From the NCBI GenBank assembly GCA_016934825.1, contig JAFGSB010000162.1:1-59060 (forward strand): a stretch of 59,060 bases of DNA, given 5' to 3'. The DNA is from Candidatus Zhuqueibacterota bacterium. GTDB lineage: Bacteria; Zhuqueibacterota; Zhuqueibacteria; Residuimicrobiales; Krinioviventaceae. Shown here piece by piece: positions 50,591 to 59,060 of this stretch. Made by a program: the position numbers and the translations under genes. The notes under the pieces were generated by a model, which did not search any database, was not told the DNA's origin, and saw only the letters and a list, made by a program, of their open reading frames with translations. Numbering within the stretch: position 1 is the stretch's first letter; every line of letters starts with the position of its first letter.

Positions 50591-51547
50591 ATGAGAGACA
50601 TAACAATCGCAGCCGCACAGTTTGAAAACAGGAGTTGGGACAAACAATATAATCTCAATAAAATAGATGAATTATGCGCCGCGGCGGTAAAGCAGGGCGC
50701 CAAAATAGTCAGCTTTCATGAATTGAGTATTACCGGTTATACATTCTTAAATAGACTATCAATAAATGAATTAAACGAACTTGCCGAAAATGTGCCCGGT
50801 GGTGACAGTACACAAAGATTAATTAATATTGCCGGAAAATATGATATTGCCGTTCTGGCAGGACTTGTTGAAAAGGGAAAAAATAATTTTTACAATACAT
50901 ATATCTGCGTTACCGGGGACGGAGTACAAGCGAAATTTAGAAAACTGCATCCTTTCATCAGTCCTTTTTTATCGGCGGGCGATAAATATGTGGTTTTTGA
51001 TCTGTTTGGCTGTAAATGCGGGATACTGATCTGTTATGACAACAATATCATTGAAAATGTTCGGGCCACGGTTTTGTCCGGGGCGGAAATACTGTTCGCA
51101 CCGCACGTCACCATGTGTACACCGTCGCCGATGCCCGGACGGGGATTCGTCGATCCGAAATTATGGGAAAATCGGAAAAGAGATCCGGTTTCCCTTCGTC
51201 TTGAATTTGACGGTCCCAAAGGCCGGCGATGGTTGATGAGATGGCTCCCGGCCCGGGCGTATGATAACGGGATTTATATAGTGTTTACAAATCCAATCGG
51301 CATGGATGACGATCAGCTCAAGAACGGCTGTTCAATGATTCTCGACCCGTTTGGCGAGGTCCTCGTTGAATGCCGGAGCATGGAAGACGAGGTCGTCACC
51401 GCTTTGTGCACGGATGAAAAGCTTACTCTGGCGGGGGGATTTCGTTATAAGAATGCCCGCCGGCCTGAACTCTATGGGAAAATACTTGCCCGGAAAAATA
51501 AATCAATTACCAGACCTGTGTGGCTGACCGAAAAGGAGAGTGAATAA
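50591..51547 (+). CDS. Carbon-nitrogen hydrolase (nitrilase superfamily)
   Basis: A 318-residue cytosolic amidohydrolase. The catalytic triad is visible: Glu44 (FHELSITGY), Lys118 (KFRKLHPF) and Cys148 (GILICYDNN). The N-terminus (ITIAAAQFE) and the segment AFAPHV-like ILFAPHVTM are typical. It hydrolyses a C-N bond (amide, carbamoyl or nitrile); the branch and substrate cannot be told by eye. A ~20-residue insert after the Cys region (FVDPKLWENRKRDPVSLR) is longer than in omega-amidases. Co-oriented with the 49510 gene. Confidence 0.9.
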   Translation: MRDITIAAAQFENRSWDKQYNLNKIDELCAAAVKQGAKIVSFHELSITGYTFLNRLSINELNELAENVPGGDSTQRLINIAGKYDIAVLAGLVEKGKNNFYNTYICVTGDGVQAKFRKLHPFISPFLSAGDKYVVFDLFGCKCGILICYDNNIIENVRATVLSGAEILFAPHVTMCTPSPMPGRGFVDPKLWENRKRDPVSLRLEFDGPKGRRWLMRWLPARAYDNGIYIVFTNPIGMDDDQLKNGCSMILDPFGEVLVECRSMEDEVVTALCTDEKLTLAGGFRYKNARRPELYGKILARKNKSITRPVWLTEKESE

Positions 51548-52295
51548 AACATACTATCGAATTCGCGGGGCAAAATCATCAATCGGTATTTTTTTTCAGG
51601 ATTATGTACCATGATTGCATGTTCCGGGACACCGGAAGATAGCTCCTGCTGGTTTTTAATCATTTAAATATGTTAAAATTCCCGGGTATCTGATCTTTTA
51701 AACGTATGTTCATTTAAGGGGTATTTTTCAGCGTTGCATGCGGGGCATCCCAACCGATTTACACAGGGCGGAATTAAACAAGCATTATGGGATAAAATTC
51801 CTTATAAAGTGCCTTATTTACATTTCATTTCATTTTTTTTGCTTGTAAAATAAAAAAAAACAATTGACATTTAATGTAAAATTGATTATACTTCGCAAAT
51901 AAAGACAATTAAAAAGTTATAAAACGAAAGTAAGTAGGAAAGAAAACACAAGTTGTTGTAATTCAATATCTCTCGAAAGCTATCCATATAAGTATTCACT
52001 TTTTTGTTTCCTGAAATATCTGGTCAAGAAAATACGGAAAAGCCGACTCGTTCAAATACAAGAATAAAAATTAATTATGTTTTAGAAAATTCTTGATGAT
52101 TTAACAGTTGCGGCTTTGATTATCACTTTATGGTGACACGATATAAAACATACATTCAACTGAATATGATTGATTGACGTAATATGTTTATTAATATCAA
52201 TATATTAGACCCTTTTATCGTTTCCTGTTCAAAAATACAAATCTTTTCATTAACTCTAATTTTGTTGTAAAGAAATAAAATCAAAGGAGAACAAA
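51548..52295. other. Intergenic region with long predicted leader
   Basis: A 748-base spacer with no credible gene. It contains the promoter at 51864-51892, which would give the downstream glycosidase gene a ~400-base untranslated leader (51,900-52,295). No known riboswitch was recognised in the leader. Confidence 0.45.
51864..51892 (+). promoter_or_regulatory. Sigma-70-like promoter
   Basis: TTGACA (51864-51869), 17-base spacer, TATACT (51887-51892), near consensus. The only downstream gene in this direction is the glycosidase at 52296, about 400 bases away. Confidence 0.6.
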
Positions 52296-54707
52296 ATGAA
52301 AAAGTTGAGCCGTAGGATGTTGTCACTCATAATTGTGGCGCTCTGTTTTTTTATGTTTACAGAGTGTTCTAACAATGGAGTAACATTTGACCAGAAAGGG
52401 TGGTCTCTGCTGTTTAACCCACAAAATGAAACCTTTACCATCGCGTATAAAGAGCTTGGTGTCATTTTAGGCGATGTCAAACTCAATATAGACAAAGATG
52501 GAGAATTGTTAACTCTTTCCGGGTGGACACTGGAGAAAAAAGATAACGAACTCGTCACAATTACCACCAGTCAACCTGAAAAAACCTCGTGGAGTTTTGT
52601 TATTACCGATGAGGGGCTGGATATTAATTCATCAACCGATGACGCCGTGATTACCGGCAAAGCAAATGCGGATGGTTCCCGAATTCCTGCAAGAGTCGGA
52701 AGTCAGGACAACGGGATCATCTTTACATCACTGGGGTATGTCTCGGCCAAAAACATTTATTGTATATTTGACCGTGCAACCGATATGCTTATTCAATTTC
52801 CGCAAAAAACCGATCTGACGCGAAATGTAAAAGATAATAAAATTATGGATGTTACTTTTCCACTGCTTCCTAACTGGGGACGTCGCGAAGGACGAGGTAC
52901 AAGAACGCGCCGCGGAGACAAAATAATGCCAACCATCGAAATGATGGTGGTTCCAAATTATTACACCGAAACTCTTGATCTCAAAGTCTATAATCCTTAT
53001 TGGCCGCAATATCCGGATAAACGACCTTTTCAGAAAGCTCCGACCGGGTGGTTATCCTGGTATTGTTACTATATGCCGGCCAATGAAGAAGACATGGTTG
53101 TGGAAACTGACGCTCTCTCCCAGGACTTGAAACAGTATGGTTTGGACTATGTTCAACTGGATGCCACTTTTACCGGAGGAGTCGATGCGAATTGGCTTGA
53201 ATGGGATAAAGAAAAATTTCCCAAAGGTGGCAAATGGATTATGCAGTATATAAAGAGCAAAGGATTAAAACCGGGACTTTGGGTTAATATCTACGGGGCA
53301 AATCATGACAAACCTGCATTCGGTTCGCAATTCCCGGATGGTAAATATCCTGAAAACTACTATCTTCATTCCAAAACAGGCCAGCTTTTAAGGGCATGTT
53401 GTACGGCCGATTCCACCGTAGTCAGACTCGATTTTTCTAATCCGGCGGTCATTGAAAAACACCTCCGACCGCTTTTTGAAACATTGGTGAATGATTGGGG
53501 CATCGAATATCTTAAAGACGCCGGCCATGCCAGGTGGCAGTGGAGTTACGAAGAAAACCGGGAAAGAGTTTATAATCCCTCGCTTGAAGGTAGAGCCCTG
53601 TACTGGAAAGCCCAGGATGTCGTCCGCGAAGTAATGGGTCCGAAAAATTTTCTCATGGGATGCGATGCCGAGGGCGGCTCTGATTATTATTCGCTGGGTT
53701 TTGGTGTTTTCGACAGCGCATTTGATATTTTGAGTGATGTTTATAATGTTTGGGAAAGGCAAAGTCGTTTCGGCGGTAATTCTACCGGAACGGTCATGCA
53801 TTTGGCCACAATGTTCAGCGCGAATTATCTGAATGATATTGTCCTTTACAATGATCCGGATGCGACCATGGCCCGACTGCCGCTGACCATGGATGAAGCG
53901 ATCACCAACATCACTTCCATTAGCTTGACCGGTCAGTCTTATATGATAAGCGACTTTATGGCACAACCTTCCGAGGAACGGGCTAATGTTTTAAAAACGC
54001 GTACACGTTTGGGTAGAGATTATCCTCAACTTATCAAAAAGTTACCGGAAGACAGATTGGATCTTTACAGACGGACAATGCCGGCGATGGATATTACACC
54101 GATTGATTTATTCCCGTTCCGTTCAAAGGCTGAATATGCTCCGTTACCTGACGGTTATCCTGCAAAAGATAGTTTCCCGAAAGCTCTGGATCTGAAGGTC
54201 AAGTCCCAAATCGGTGTTTACGATGTACTTTCCATTTATAACTGGGAGGATGCAATTACTGATAAAGAGGTTACATTTGCCGATCTGGGCCTGGATATAT
54301 CCAAAACATATCTGGCTTTTGATTTCTGGAATCAGAAGTTGCTCGGTACTTTTGAGAACAGCATTCAATGCACCGTACCCACTCATGGCTCCAGGGTTCT
54401 TGTGATCAAACCCATATCTGATGAACCACAGGTAATGGCAACATCTCGACATATCACGGGTGCTTATAGTATAAAATCCTTAAATTGGGATAAGGACAAT
54501 TTAACCCTCACCGGTTCCTCTGAAACGGTTGCCGGTTCGCCATATACTTTATTTGTGCATGTTCCCCAGGGAATGACTGTGTCCAAAGTAAATGCAAATG
54601 CTTCCGATGTTTCCCAGACTATTGACTCGGACGGGGTTCTCTTGTTCGGCATGCAGGGACAGCAAGAGCCAATAAACTGGACAATTACTTTTAAAAAGGG
54701 AATATAA
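52296..54707 (+). CDS. GH36-like alpha-galactosidase lipoprotein (clan GH-D)
   Basis: An 803-residue lipoprotein (lipobox FTEC, Cys24). Order: N-terminal beta-sandwich (~30-235), (beta/alpha)8 barrel (~245-600; PTGWLSWYCYY, YVQLDATF, GLKPGLWVN) and a C-terminal beta domain (~625-800). The likely nucleophile is Asp408 in GIEYLKDAG, matching the KxD-type strand of clan GH-D; Asp457 in GCDAEGG is a second barrel acid. The family cleaves alpha-galactosides; substrate range unknown. Surface or periplasmic by its lipid anchor. AAAGGAG ribosome binding site. The rhodanese-fusion gene follows after 4 bases. Confidence 0.8.
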   Translation: MKKLSRRMLSLIIVALCFFMFTECSNNGVTFDQKGWSLLFNPQNETFTIAYKELGVILGDVKLNIDKDGELLTLSGWTLEKKDNELVTITTSQPEKTSWSFVITDEGLDINSSTDDAVITGKANADGSRIPARVGSQDNGIIFTSLGYVSAKNIYCIFDRATDMLIQFPQKTDLTRNVKDNKIMDVTFPLLPNWGRREGRGTRTRRGDKIMPTIEMMVVPNYYTETLDLKVYNPYWPQYPDKRPFQKAPTGWLSWYCYYMPANEEDMVVETDALSQDLKQYGLDYVQLDATFTGGVDANWLEWDKEKFPKGGKWIMQYIKSKGLKPGLWVNIYGANHDKPAFGSQFPDGKYPENYYLHSKTGQLLRACCTADSTVVRLDFSNPAVIEKHLRPLFETLVNDWGIEYLKDAGHARWQWSYEENRERVYNPSLEGRALYWKAQDVVREVMGPKNFLMGCDAEGGSDYYSLGFGVFDSAFDILSDVYNVWERQSRFGGNSTGTVMHLATMFSANYLNDIVLYNDPDATMARLPLTMDEAITNITSISLTGQSYMISDFMAQPSEERANVLKTRTRLGRDYPQLIKKLPEDRLDLYRRTMPAMDITPIDLFPFRSKAEYAPLPDGYPAKDSFPKALDLKVKSQIGVYDVLSIYNWEDAITDKEVTFADLGLDISKTYLAFDFWNQKLLGTFENSIQCTVPTHGSRVLVIKPISDEPQVMATSRHITGAYSIKSLNWDKDNLTLTGSSETVAGSPYTLFVHVPQGMTVSKVNANASDVSQTIDSDGVLLFGMQGQQEPINWTITFKKGI

Positions 54708-54711
54708 AAAG

Positions 54712-55515
54712 ATGGCCGGTACATTTCCAAAACTGCTTAAATGGAATTATTGTTTATTGACAGCCGGAATACTGTTATGTTGTTTATCCAATTGCAGTGA
54801 CAATCAGAAACAGATATCATCTGAAAAGAATGAAGCGATAAATTCCAAAGTTGTCGGATCGAACGATTCAAAAGAAAAGCCCCTTTTAAAGATTGCCGGT
54901 CCGACTCATATTGATCTGGGAACGGTTATGGAAGGTTCCGAACCGCATGTCGTTTTTATGCTTTTGAATACAGGTACGGCGGCAGCCAGGGTTGCAGTAG
55001 ATGATCTGTCAAAAGGGGGGTGTACCGCCGTTTCTCTGATTCCAACACTCGCTCCTGGAGATTCGAGTATTTTGGAATTCATTTTTGAAACGCTTGGCTA
55101 CGGTGGCCGCACGGAAACCAGACGTATTCAAATTAACTATAATAATCCTGAAAACAGTCCACTGGAATTCAGCGTATCGGCCACAGTCACAAAACCTGAA
55201 CCCTATCAGGCTTTGACGGGTGAGCTTTGGTATGGATATTATCTCCTTATTGACGTGCGATCACCAAAAGAGTTTGCAAGAGAACATTTAGTCGGTTCGA
55301 TCAATGTTCCGTTTGATGAATTAATGGAATGGACCGCCAGCCTACCTCAATATATTTTGATATATCTGATTTCTCAGGATGGCACACAAAGCGACCAGGC
55401 AGCGATAATGCTCAGGGAAAAAGGTTATTCCGAGTGCGTCAGCCTGGTCGGTGGTCTCGATGAATGGAAAAATAAATACATTTCAAAACAACTGCTCATT
55501 GCCGGAAATCGGTAA
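54712..55515 (+). CDS. DUF1573-rhodanese fusion lipoprotein lacking catalytic Cys
   Basis: A 267-residue exported protein with a likely lipobox (LSNC, ~Cys28). Domain 1 (~60-165) is DUF1573, an Ig-like (ASPM-SPD-2-Hydin type) fold: IDLGTVMEGSEPHVVFMLLNTG...TLAPGDSS. Domain 2 (~170-262) is rhodanese-like: LLIDVRSPKEFAREHLVGSINVPFDEL ... LVGGLDEW. Active rhodaneses have Cys in the YCxxGxRS loop; here the loop reads IYLISQDGTQSD, with no Cys, so sulfur transfer is not expected and a binding role is more likely. It is coupled to the GH36 gene (4-base gap) and precedes the thioredoxin-CcdA gene (32 bases). Confidence 0.85.
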   Translation: MAGTFPKLLKWNYCLLTAGILLCCLSNCSDNQKQISSEKNEAINSKVVGSNDSKEKPLLKIAGPTHIDLGTVMEGSEPHVVFMLLNTGTAAARVAVDDLSKGGCTAVSLIPTLAPGDSSILEFIFETLGYGGRTETRRIQINYNNPENSPLEFSVSATVTKPEPYQALTGELWYGYYLLIDVRSPKEFAREHLVGSINVPFDELMEWTASLPQYILIYLISQDGTQSDQAAIMLREKGYSECVSLVGGLDEWKNKYISKQLLIAGNR

Positions 55516-55547
55516 GGCATTTACTTGTTACAATTTATTATAAAAGA

Positions 55548-56672
55548 ATGTTAACTAAAATTAAAAACCGGCAAAAGCATATCACATTGATCCGAAAAAA
55601 TGTTTTTTTAGCACTATTTCTTTTATTGCCCGGTTTTCTTAACGGCGCGGCAAAAACTGAAATTATTTATTTTTATGAAGCAGGTTGTCCGCATTGTAAA
55701 CGTGTTACTGATTTTTTGGAAAGTCGGATAGAAGATAATTATCCGGTTATCATCAAAAAATATGAAATCCATAATGCGGGTATCGCCGATACATTGCGGC
55801 AACTGGCTTATATTTATCGAGCCCGTGTGAAAACACCAACTGTTTTTATTGGCGACAAGGTGGTCCAGGACGATAACAGAAGTGCTCTGCGTAAAATTGA
55901 AGTTTATGTATCGGAAGCTGTCAGAAATCAGGCTCCATCACCATTGAGCCGTCTGAGAAAAGGCGCAGGCCGCATACGGCAGCAGATTACCATTCCCATT
56001 CTGATTGGCGCTGCGGCCGCCGATGCGATCAATCCCTGTGCCTTTGCTGTTCTCACAATCTTGCTCGGTACAATCCTGCTGAGTTCAAAAAAAAGGAGAC
56101 GCGTACTGGGAGCCGGTCTCGCTTTTACCGCTTCAACTTTTTTGTCCTATTTTCTGATGGGATTCGGACTTTTTTCAGTTATTCGCACGTTTAGTGTGCA
56201 ATATTATCTCTATATAATTATAGCCATTTTAGCTGTAGTAATCGGACTCTGGCATTTAAAAGATTTCCTGTGGTATGGCCGCTGGATTACACTCGAAGTA
56301 CCTAATTCATGGCGGCCAAAATTAAAACAAATAACCTCCGGTGTCACTTCGGTGACCGGAGCGTTTTTTATCGGCTTTATAGTGAGTTTGTTCTTATTGC
56401 CGTGTTCCTCCGGTCCTTATGTGGTTGTCATAGGAATGTTAAGTGGCAATTCCACACGCGTACAGGCAATTTGGCTCTTACTTTTGTACAATTTTATCTT
56501 TGTCCTTCCTTTTATTATCATCACACTGGGTGTAACATTAGGTTTTACCACAACGCAGAAACTGGAGCGGTTTCAATTACAAAATCTGGAGATACTCCAT
56601 CTCGTTATGGGGATTGTCTTATTTATTTTGGGAGTGACAATGATTTTTCTGGTTGCAACCGGTAAAATTTAA
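55548..56672 (+). CDS. Thioredoxin-like / CcdA (DsbD-type) fusion
   Basis: A 374-residue membrane protein. After a signal anchor (~18-33) comes a thioredoxin/glutaredoxin-like domain with CPHC (Cys47/Cys50; IIYFYEAGCPHCKRV) and a cis-Pro region KTPTVFIGD, then a six-helix CcdA/DsbD transmembrane domain (~150-374) with the paired cysteines Cys164 (DAINPCAFAVL) and Cys286 (LLPCSSGPYVV). CcdA domains carry reductant across the membrane; the attached CPHC domain is the probable periplasmic acceptor. Reduction of CXXCH cysteines before heme attachment is a plausible job, given the missing CcmG/CcmH, but it is 28 kb from ccmD. Confidence 0.88.
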   Translation: MLTKIKNRQKHITLIRKNVFLALFLLLPGFLNGAAKTEIIYFYEAGCPHCKRVTDFLESRIEDNYPVIIKKYEIHNAGIADTLRQLAYIYRARVKTPTVFIGDKVVQDDNRSALRKIEVYVSEAVRNQAPSPLSRLRKGAGRIRQQITIPILIGAAAADAINPCAFAVLTILLGTILLSSKKRRRVLGAGLAFTASTFLSYFLMGFGLFSVIRTFSVQYYLYIIIAILAVVIGLWHLKDFLWYGRWITLEVPNSWRPKLKQITSGVTSVTGAFFIGFIVSLFLLPCSSGPYVVVIGMLSGNSTRVQAIWLLLLYNFIFVLPFIIITLGVTLGFTTTQKLERFQLQNLEILHLVMGIVLFILGVTMIFLVATGKI

Positions 56673-57152
56673 TTTCAACAGTGCGGATCCTGAGAAATTT
56701 TCATTCGATGACTTGATCACATCGAAGTTTATCGATTTATTCGGACACAGACAAGAGTAATCCGAATTCATCGACATATTGAAGAATATGTATAATAATA
56801 CACTTTCCAAATAAAATCGCCTGCATATTAAATTTTCCATGCTTGACCACGAATAGTTATTGTAACAAAACAATCAGAGTCCAAAGTGTGTCCCGGTAAC
56901 ATTTCTCACAATGCCGCTTGAAAGTAAAAAATTAATGGACCGGAAATTTCAGTTTAGCTGCTGAAATTGTAATATTTCCAGATTAATGGTAAGGGATAAA
57001 AGTTTTTACATATAAAGCTTCATTTGGTGATTAAGTAATTTCACCTTAAAAATGATACCTAAAAAAATGTTGAATATTTACTTTTTAAAAGGTAGTTTAT
57101 AAAGTGTAAGATTTCAATTCCCCCGGTTATTTTTATTTGGAAAGACAACAAT
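56673..57152. other. Intergenic spacer with possible coding remnant
   Basis: No intact gene. Directly after the CcdA stop, another frame (~56655-56762) reads an unusually protein-like stretch containing FSFDDLITSKFIDLFG without a start codon, possibly the tail of a lost gene. A small 8-bp inverted repeat (AATTTCAG / CTGAAATT, 56945-56968) lies downstream. No clear promoter. Confidence 0.3.
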
Positions 57153-58172
57153 ATGCGAAACATTTTATTATATATTTTAATTGTACTTTGCGGGATAATT
57201 ATATTTTGTTCAAGGATTGATATGGAAAAAGAAAAAACGAATAAAAACCTTATTATCGATACGGACGTGGGGCAGGATGATTTAATGGCTATGGCCTTCC
57301 TGTTAAGCCGTTCTGACGTTAAGATTGAGGCGATAACTATCGCAAATGGTTTGGCCCATGTTGAATACGGCGCCCGGAATGTTTTGAAAATGTTATCCGT
57401 GGCGGAAATGGATATTCCGGTGTACATCGGCAATCCGGTTCCGCTGATGGGGGACCGGGAATTCCCGAAGGAATGGCGGCGTTTTTCGGATATAATGCCC
57501 GGTGTTCACACCGAGAAAATGTTATATGATGTTCAAAACGATAATGCTGTCGATTATTTATTAAACAGACTGCAGGGTCGAAATAAACCGGTTCGGATAC
57601 TGGCTTTGGGCCCGTTAACTAATTTGGCCATTGTCTACCAAAGCTCGCCTGAATGTTTTGAACAGGTGGAAGAGATTGTTTTGATGGGCGGGGCTTTCAG
57701 GGTTCCCGGAAATGTGTTCGATGCCGGAGAATTCAAATCTCCGACCGATTTTGTCGAATGGAATATATTTGTCGATCCCGTCGCCGCCAAAATCGTTTGT
57801 GAATCCGGTGTAAAACTGTTTTTTGTTCCGCTTGACGCGACCAATAAAGTTCCCCTTGACTGGGATTTTTTAAACAAATTTAACAATGCTGACGTTAATG
57901 TTCTGGGTGAATTTGTCGGCAGTTTGCTGAACAGTTCCCGGTTCATGATAGTAGAAGGGGGCTATTACGCGTGGGACCCACTCGCGGCCGCCGCTCTTGT
58001 GAAACCGGATGTGGTGACCGTTGAGGATTTTCCTGTCAATGTAATAACGACCGAACCACATGCCGGACAAACTATAATACAGGATGACGGACAATACCGG
58101 GTCCGGATTGCGCTTGATGCCGACAGGGAAAAATTTGAATCAGAATTTATTCGCTCATTTACACAAAAATAA
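57153..58172 (+). CDS. Exported inosine-uridine nucleoside hydrolase family protein
   Basis: A 339-residue protein with an N-terminal signal (probable lipobox IIFC, ~Cys19), so exported rather than cytosolic as most family members are. The calcium-site motif is DTDVGQDD (Asp36-Asp43), the family's DTDPGxDD with Val for Pro. Further marks: ILALGPLTNLA (~149-159), IVLMGGA (~175-181), EWNIFVDPVAA (~205-215) and YYAWDPLAAA (~271-280). It hydrolyses the N-glycosidic bond of ribonucleosides. A role in salvage of external nucleosides is inferred from export. Confidence 0.88.
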   Translation: MRNILLYILIVLCGIIIFCSRIDMEKEKTNKNLIIDTDVGQDDLMAMAFLLSRSDVKIEAITIANGLAHVEYGARNVLKMLSVAEMDIPVYIGNPVPLMGDREFPKEWRRFSDIMPGVHTEKMLYDVQNDNAVDYLLNRLQGRNKPVRILALGPLTNLAIVYQSSPECFEQVEEIVLMGGAFRVPGNVFDAGEFKSPTDFVEWNIFVDPVAAKIVCESGVKLFFVPLDATNKVPLDWDFLNKFNNADVNVLGEFVGSLLNSSRFMIVEGGYYAWDPLAAAALVKPDVVTVEDFPVNVITTEPHAGQTIIQDDGQYRVRIALDADREKFESEFIRSFTQK

Positions 58173-58260
58173 AATCGATGTAGGGATCTGTAATAGATTT
58201 GAATATAACATTTTTATTTTTCGGGTCTGTTCATACACGATCATTCAGGAGGAATAATTT

Positions 58261-59001
58261 TTGAATACCGGGCCGATTCAGTTTAAGCCTCTAAATTTAT
58301 GGGGATCTTTATTGTTTTTTGGGATTCCGTCCATAGTTTTTTATTATGCGACACATTTTGGAATTCCTTTATTAATGTCGATATCCGGCTTACCGTCCAT
58401 TATATGCTGGTTTATTACGGGACTGTTTGTATTTGTTCCGTTATTTATATTTGCGCTGACGGCCTATCGTGTGGAAGGAGGGGAATGGTCGTTGAAACAG
58501 TTTTCTCAACGGTTCCGGTTGCGAACCATGAATAAAAAAGACTGGTACTGGACGTTGATATCCATCGTGATCGTTTTCATTCTCACCGGGTTCATCATGT
58601 GGGCTGCGGAATGGTTATATCGTCTGACCGGACGATTTGGCCCGATCAATACTTCGCCGTCTTTTTTCCAGTATCACGGTATTGAAGACGGCCGGTACTG
58701 GATTTTACTTGCCTGGCTGCCCATGTTTGTATTCAATATATTCGGCGAGGAATTGTTATGGCGTGGTTACATTCTGCCCAGACAGGAACTGGCTTTTTAT
58801 AAATATGCCTGGCTGGTAAATTTTGCGTGCTGGTTATTATTCCATATCTGTTTTGGATTTGGTATGATGGTTATGCTTTTGCCGATACTTTTGATAGTAC
58901 CTTTTGTCGTGCAAAAAAGAAAAAATACCTGGATCGGTATTTTGATCCATGGAATTGTTAACGGATTGGGATTTATTACGATTTCTTTGAAATTAATATA
59001 A
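58261..59001 (+). CDS. CPBP-family intramembrane glutamic protease
   Basis: A 246-residue polytopic protein with about seven membrane helices. The Abi/CPBP motif EELLWRGYILPRQE (Glu163, Glu164, Arg168) and a later LFHICFG and LIHGIVNG histidine pair are the catalytic motifs of the CAAX/Rce1-like family. Bacterial members act in membrane-protein processing or bacteriocin immunity; the substrate is unknown. The TTG start directly follows AGGAGGAATAATT. The 60 bases after it hold nothing visible. Confidence 0.88.
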   Translation: MNTGPIQFKPLNLWGSLLFFGIPSIVFYYATHFGIPLLMSISGLPSIICWFITGLFVFVPLFIFALTAYRVEGGEWSLKQFSQRFRLRTMNKKDWYWTLISIVIVFILTGFIMWAAEWLYRLTGRFGPINTSPSFFQYHGIEDGRYWILLAWLPMFVFNIFGEELLWRGYILPRQELAFYKYAWLVNFACWLLFHICFGFGMMVMLLPILLIVPFVVQKRKNTWIGILIHGIVNGLGFITISLKLI

Positions 59002-59060
59002 TTACAAAAAATATAACTGTGAATTTAATATTCTTATATTTCCGCATATATTCTTTTTAT

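Noticed and set aside
1-59060. tRNA, rRNA, transposase, integrase or phage genes
   Set aside because: None could be recognised anywhere in the window on either strand.

Overview
The window looks like a chromosomal segment of a free-living, anaerobic or respiratory member of the FCB group (Calditrichota / KSB1 / Ignavibacteriota-like; exact phylum not determinable here). The basis is: two proteins with the C-terminal type IX secretion (T9SS) sorting domain (motif NQNYPNPFNPST), a FISUMP-domain lipoprotein, HmuY/HmuR-type heme uptake, many lipoproteins, and a very heavy multiheme cytochrome load with System I (Ccm) cytochrome c maturation. No tRNA, rRNA, CRISPR array, transposase or phage gene was seen. 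Three near-consensus TTGACA-17-TATACT/TATTAT promoters are visible.

Region 1 (1-9,500) is accessory and mosaic: a truncated gene copy with a palindromic repeat at its breakpoint, remnants of another gene family, an AT-rich S41 protease, a FISUMP lipoprotein, an orphan lipoprotein, a small housekeeping-like group (YbhB-type PEBP protein, DUF6483, Mth938-domain), a propeller-transglutaminase, and a segmental duplication carrying the 3' end of the transglutaminase gene and a possible promoter. Region 2 (9,498-15,923) is one probable operon: a T9SS-tagged beta-propeller, three tandem paralogous Cys-rich lipoproteins of unknown family, a CAP-domain protein and a TPR lipoprotein. A Tat-exported sulfatase follows.

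Region 3 (18,161-27,893) is the cytochrome c maturation locus: ccmF, then a heme-uptake insert (TonB receptor, double-HmuY lipoprotein, MarR regulator), then a CcmI-like protein, an unknown membrane protein and ccmA-ccmB-ccmC-ccmD. ccmE, ccmG and ccmH are not in the window. Region 4 (28,032-48,694) is an electron-transfer island: tetraheme c554-like protein, 11-heme and 19-heme c/b fusion proteins (CbcL-like quinone oxidoreductases), an OB-fold lipoprotein, a NapC-type octaheme protein, a DUF2339 membrane protein, a Rieske-cytochrome b-nonaheme cytochrome operon headed by a Cys-rich MerR regulator, a T9SS-secreted nonaheme cytochrome, a histidine kinase/response regulator pair, and a 23-heme lipoprotein made of ten di-heme modules. 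I count 80 canonical CXXCH sites, two CX3CH and one CXCH. The natural reading is a route from the quinone pool through periplasm and outer membrane to the cell surface (extracellular electron transfer), supplied by the adjacent Ccm and heme-uptake genes.

Region 5 (49,510-59,001) is a mixed set: secreted lipoprotein of unknown function, nitrilase-family hydrolase, GH36-like alpha-galactosidase lipoprotein, DUF1573-rhodanese fusion lacking the catalytic Cys, thioredoxin-CcdA fusion, nucleoside hydrolase and CPBP-family intramembrane protease.
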